32,129 nt of DNA from NCBI GenBank assembly GCA_029008595.1, contig JAQXJH010000100.1:1-32129 (forward strand), in the 5' to 3' direction. The first letter of the stretch is position 1. Each line of letters starts with the position of its first letter. The notes below the pieces were generated by a model that did not search any database, was not told where the DNA came from, and saw nothing but the letters and a program-made list of their open reading frames with translations. A program made the translations under genes and the position numbers. This document shows positions 31,929-32,129 of the stretch, one piece after another. The stretch is from Bacillota bacterium (GTDB lineage Bacteria > Bacillota > Clostridia > Oscillospirales > Acutalibacteraceae).

Positions 31929-32129
31929 ATGGCAAAATTGATCAGCGGAAAAATTGTTTCGTCACAAGTGAAGGCGCGCGTTGCAGAGGAAACCGCAGAA
32001 CTGAAAAAACAGGGGATCGTGCCCGGGCTTGCGGTCGTGATCGTCGGGGATGACCCCGCCTCCCGCGTTTATGTCAACAACAAGAAAAAAGCCTGCGCCG
32101 AAGTCGGATTCTACAGCGAGGAACATGCG
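31929..32129 (+). CDS. folD: FolD, methylene-THF dehydrogenase/cyclohydrolase (N-terminal part)
   Basis: Only the first 67 residues lie in the window. They match the FolD N-terminus: an initial strand ([10 protein letters not shown]), a helix, [17 protein letters not shown] and [11 protein letters not shown] with the catalytic lysine of the YVxxK-type motif. FolD interconverts 5,10-methylene-, methenyl- and 10-formyl-tetrahydrofolate in the cytoplasm, feeding purine and formate pathways. The ATG follows GAAAGGA. The gene begins 22 bp after the lgt terminator with no room for a separate promoter, so it is probably expressed by read-through. Confidence 0.95.
   Translation, partial: MAKLISGKIVSSQVKARVAEETAELKKQGIVPGLAVVIVGDDPASRVYVNNKKKACAEVGFYSEEHA

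Noticed and set aside
1-32129. CRISPR array, tRNA/rRNA, prophage or transposon
   Set aside because: No regularly spaced repeats, cloverleaf-like stretches, integrase/transposase genes or terminal repeats were seen.

Overview
The window reads as chromosomal DNA from an anaerobic, Gram-positive Clostridia-type bacterium, most likely in or near the Oscillospiraceae/Ruminococcaceae. This rests on sigma-A style promoters (TTGACA/TATAAT with 17-bp spacers), strong AAGGAGG ribosome sites, an oxygen-sensitive class III ribonucleotide reductase (nrdD/nrdG), an LCP cell-wall enzyme, a ClpE-type ATPase and the GGGtGRT gene pair. Coding DNA is GC-rich and most start regions are AT-rich. I see no tRNA, rRNA, CRISPR array, prophage or insertion sequence. 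Most genes are housekeeping, with a few poorly understood modules between them.

Left part (1-10.6 kb): a lipoprotein gene cut by the left edge, secA, then a rightward group made of a small membrane-anchored protein, a NifU-like scaffold protein and the GGGtGRT protein. The last two have their own strong promoter, which overlaps an 18-bp palindrome resembling a Rex (NADH/NAD+) operator. Next is a divergent signalling module: a small HTH protein faces a protein kinase and a zinc-ribbon/membrane/beta-helix protein, with a 23-bp inverted repeat between the two promoters. A MATE exporter follows.

Middle (10.6-18.4 kb, all leftward): glmM with a GlmU-like left-handed beta-helix acetyltransferase; a methyltransferase broken by a frameshift at a 7-bp homopolymer; a ClpE-like unfoldase; pgsA; and two CvpA-like membrane proteins.

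Right part (18.4-32.1 kb): an intracellular glycoside-hydrolase-like protein and a DUF3737 beta-helix protein; nrdD-nrdG with an NrdR box in the leader; an LCP ligase, a Dabb protein and the ComM/YifB ATPase (leftward); and a rightward string of two M16 peptidase-family proteins, lgt and the start of folD.

Two patterns recur. First, terminator-like hairpins sit directly in front of the ribosome site of the next same-strand gene with no room for a promoter (pgsA/clp, clp/methyltransferase, nrdD/nrdG, lgt/folD), and similar hairpins lie in the leaders of secA and the DUF3737 gene. This suggests tuned read-through or attenuation. Second, in the kinase and LCP genes the only ordinary start codon (GTG) is embedded in the Shine-Dalgarno sequence, while an ATT or ATC codon sits at ideal spacing three codons later.
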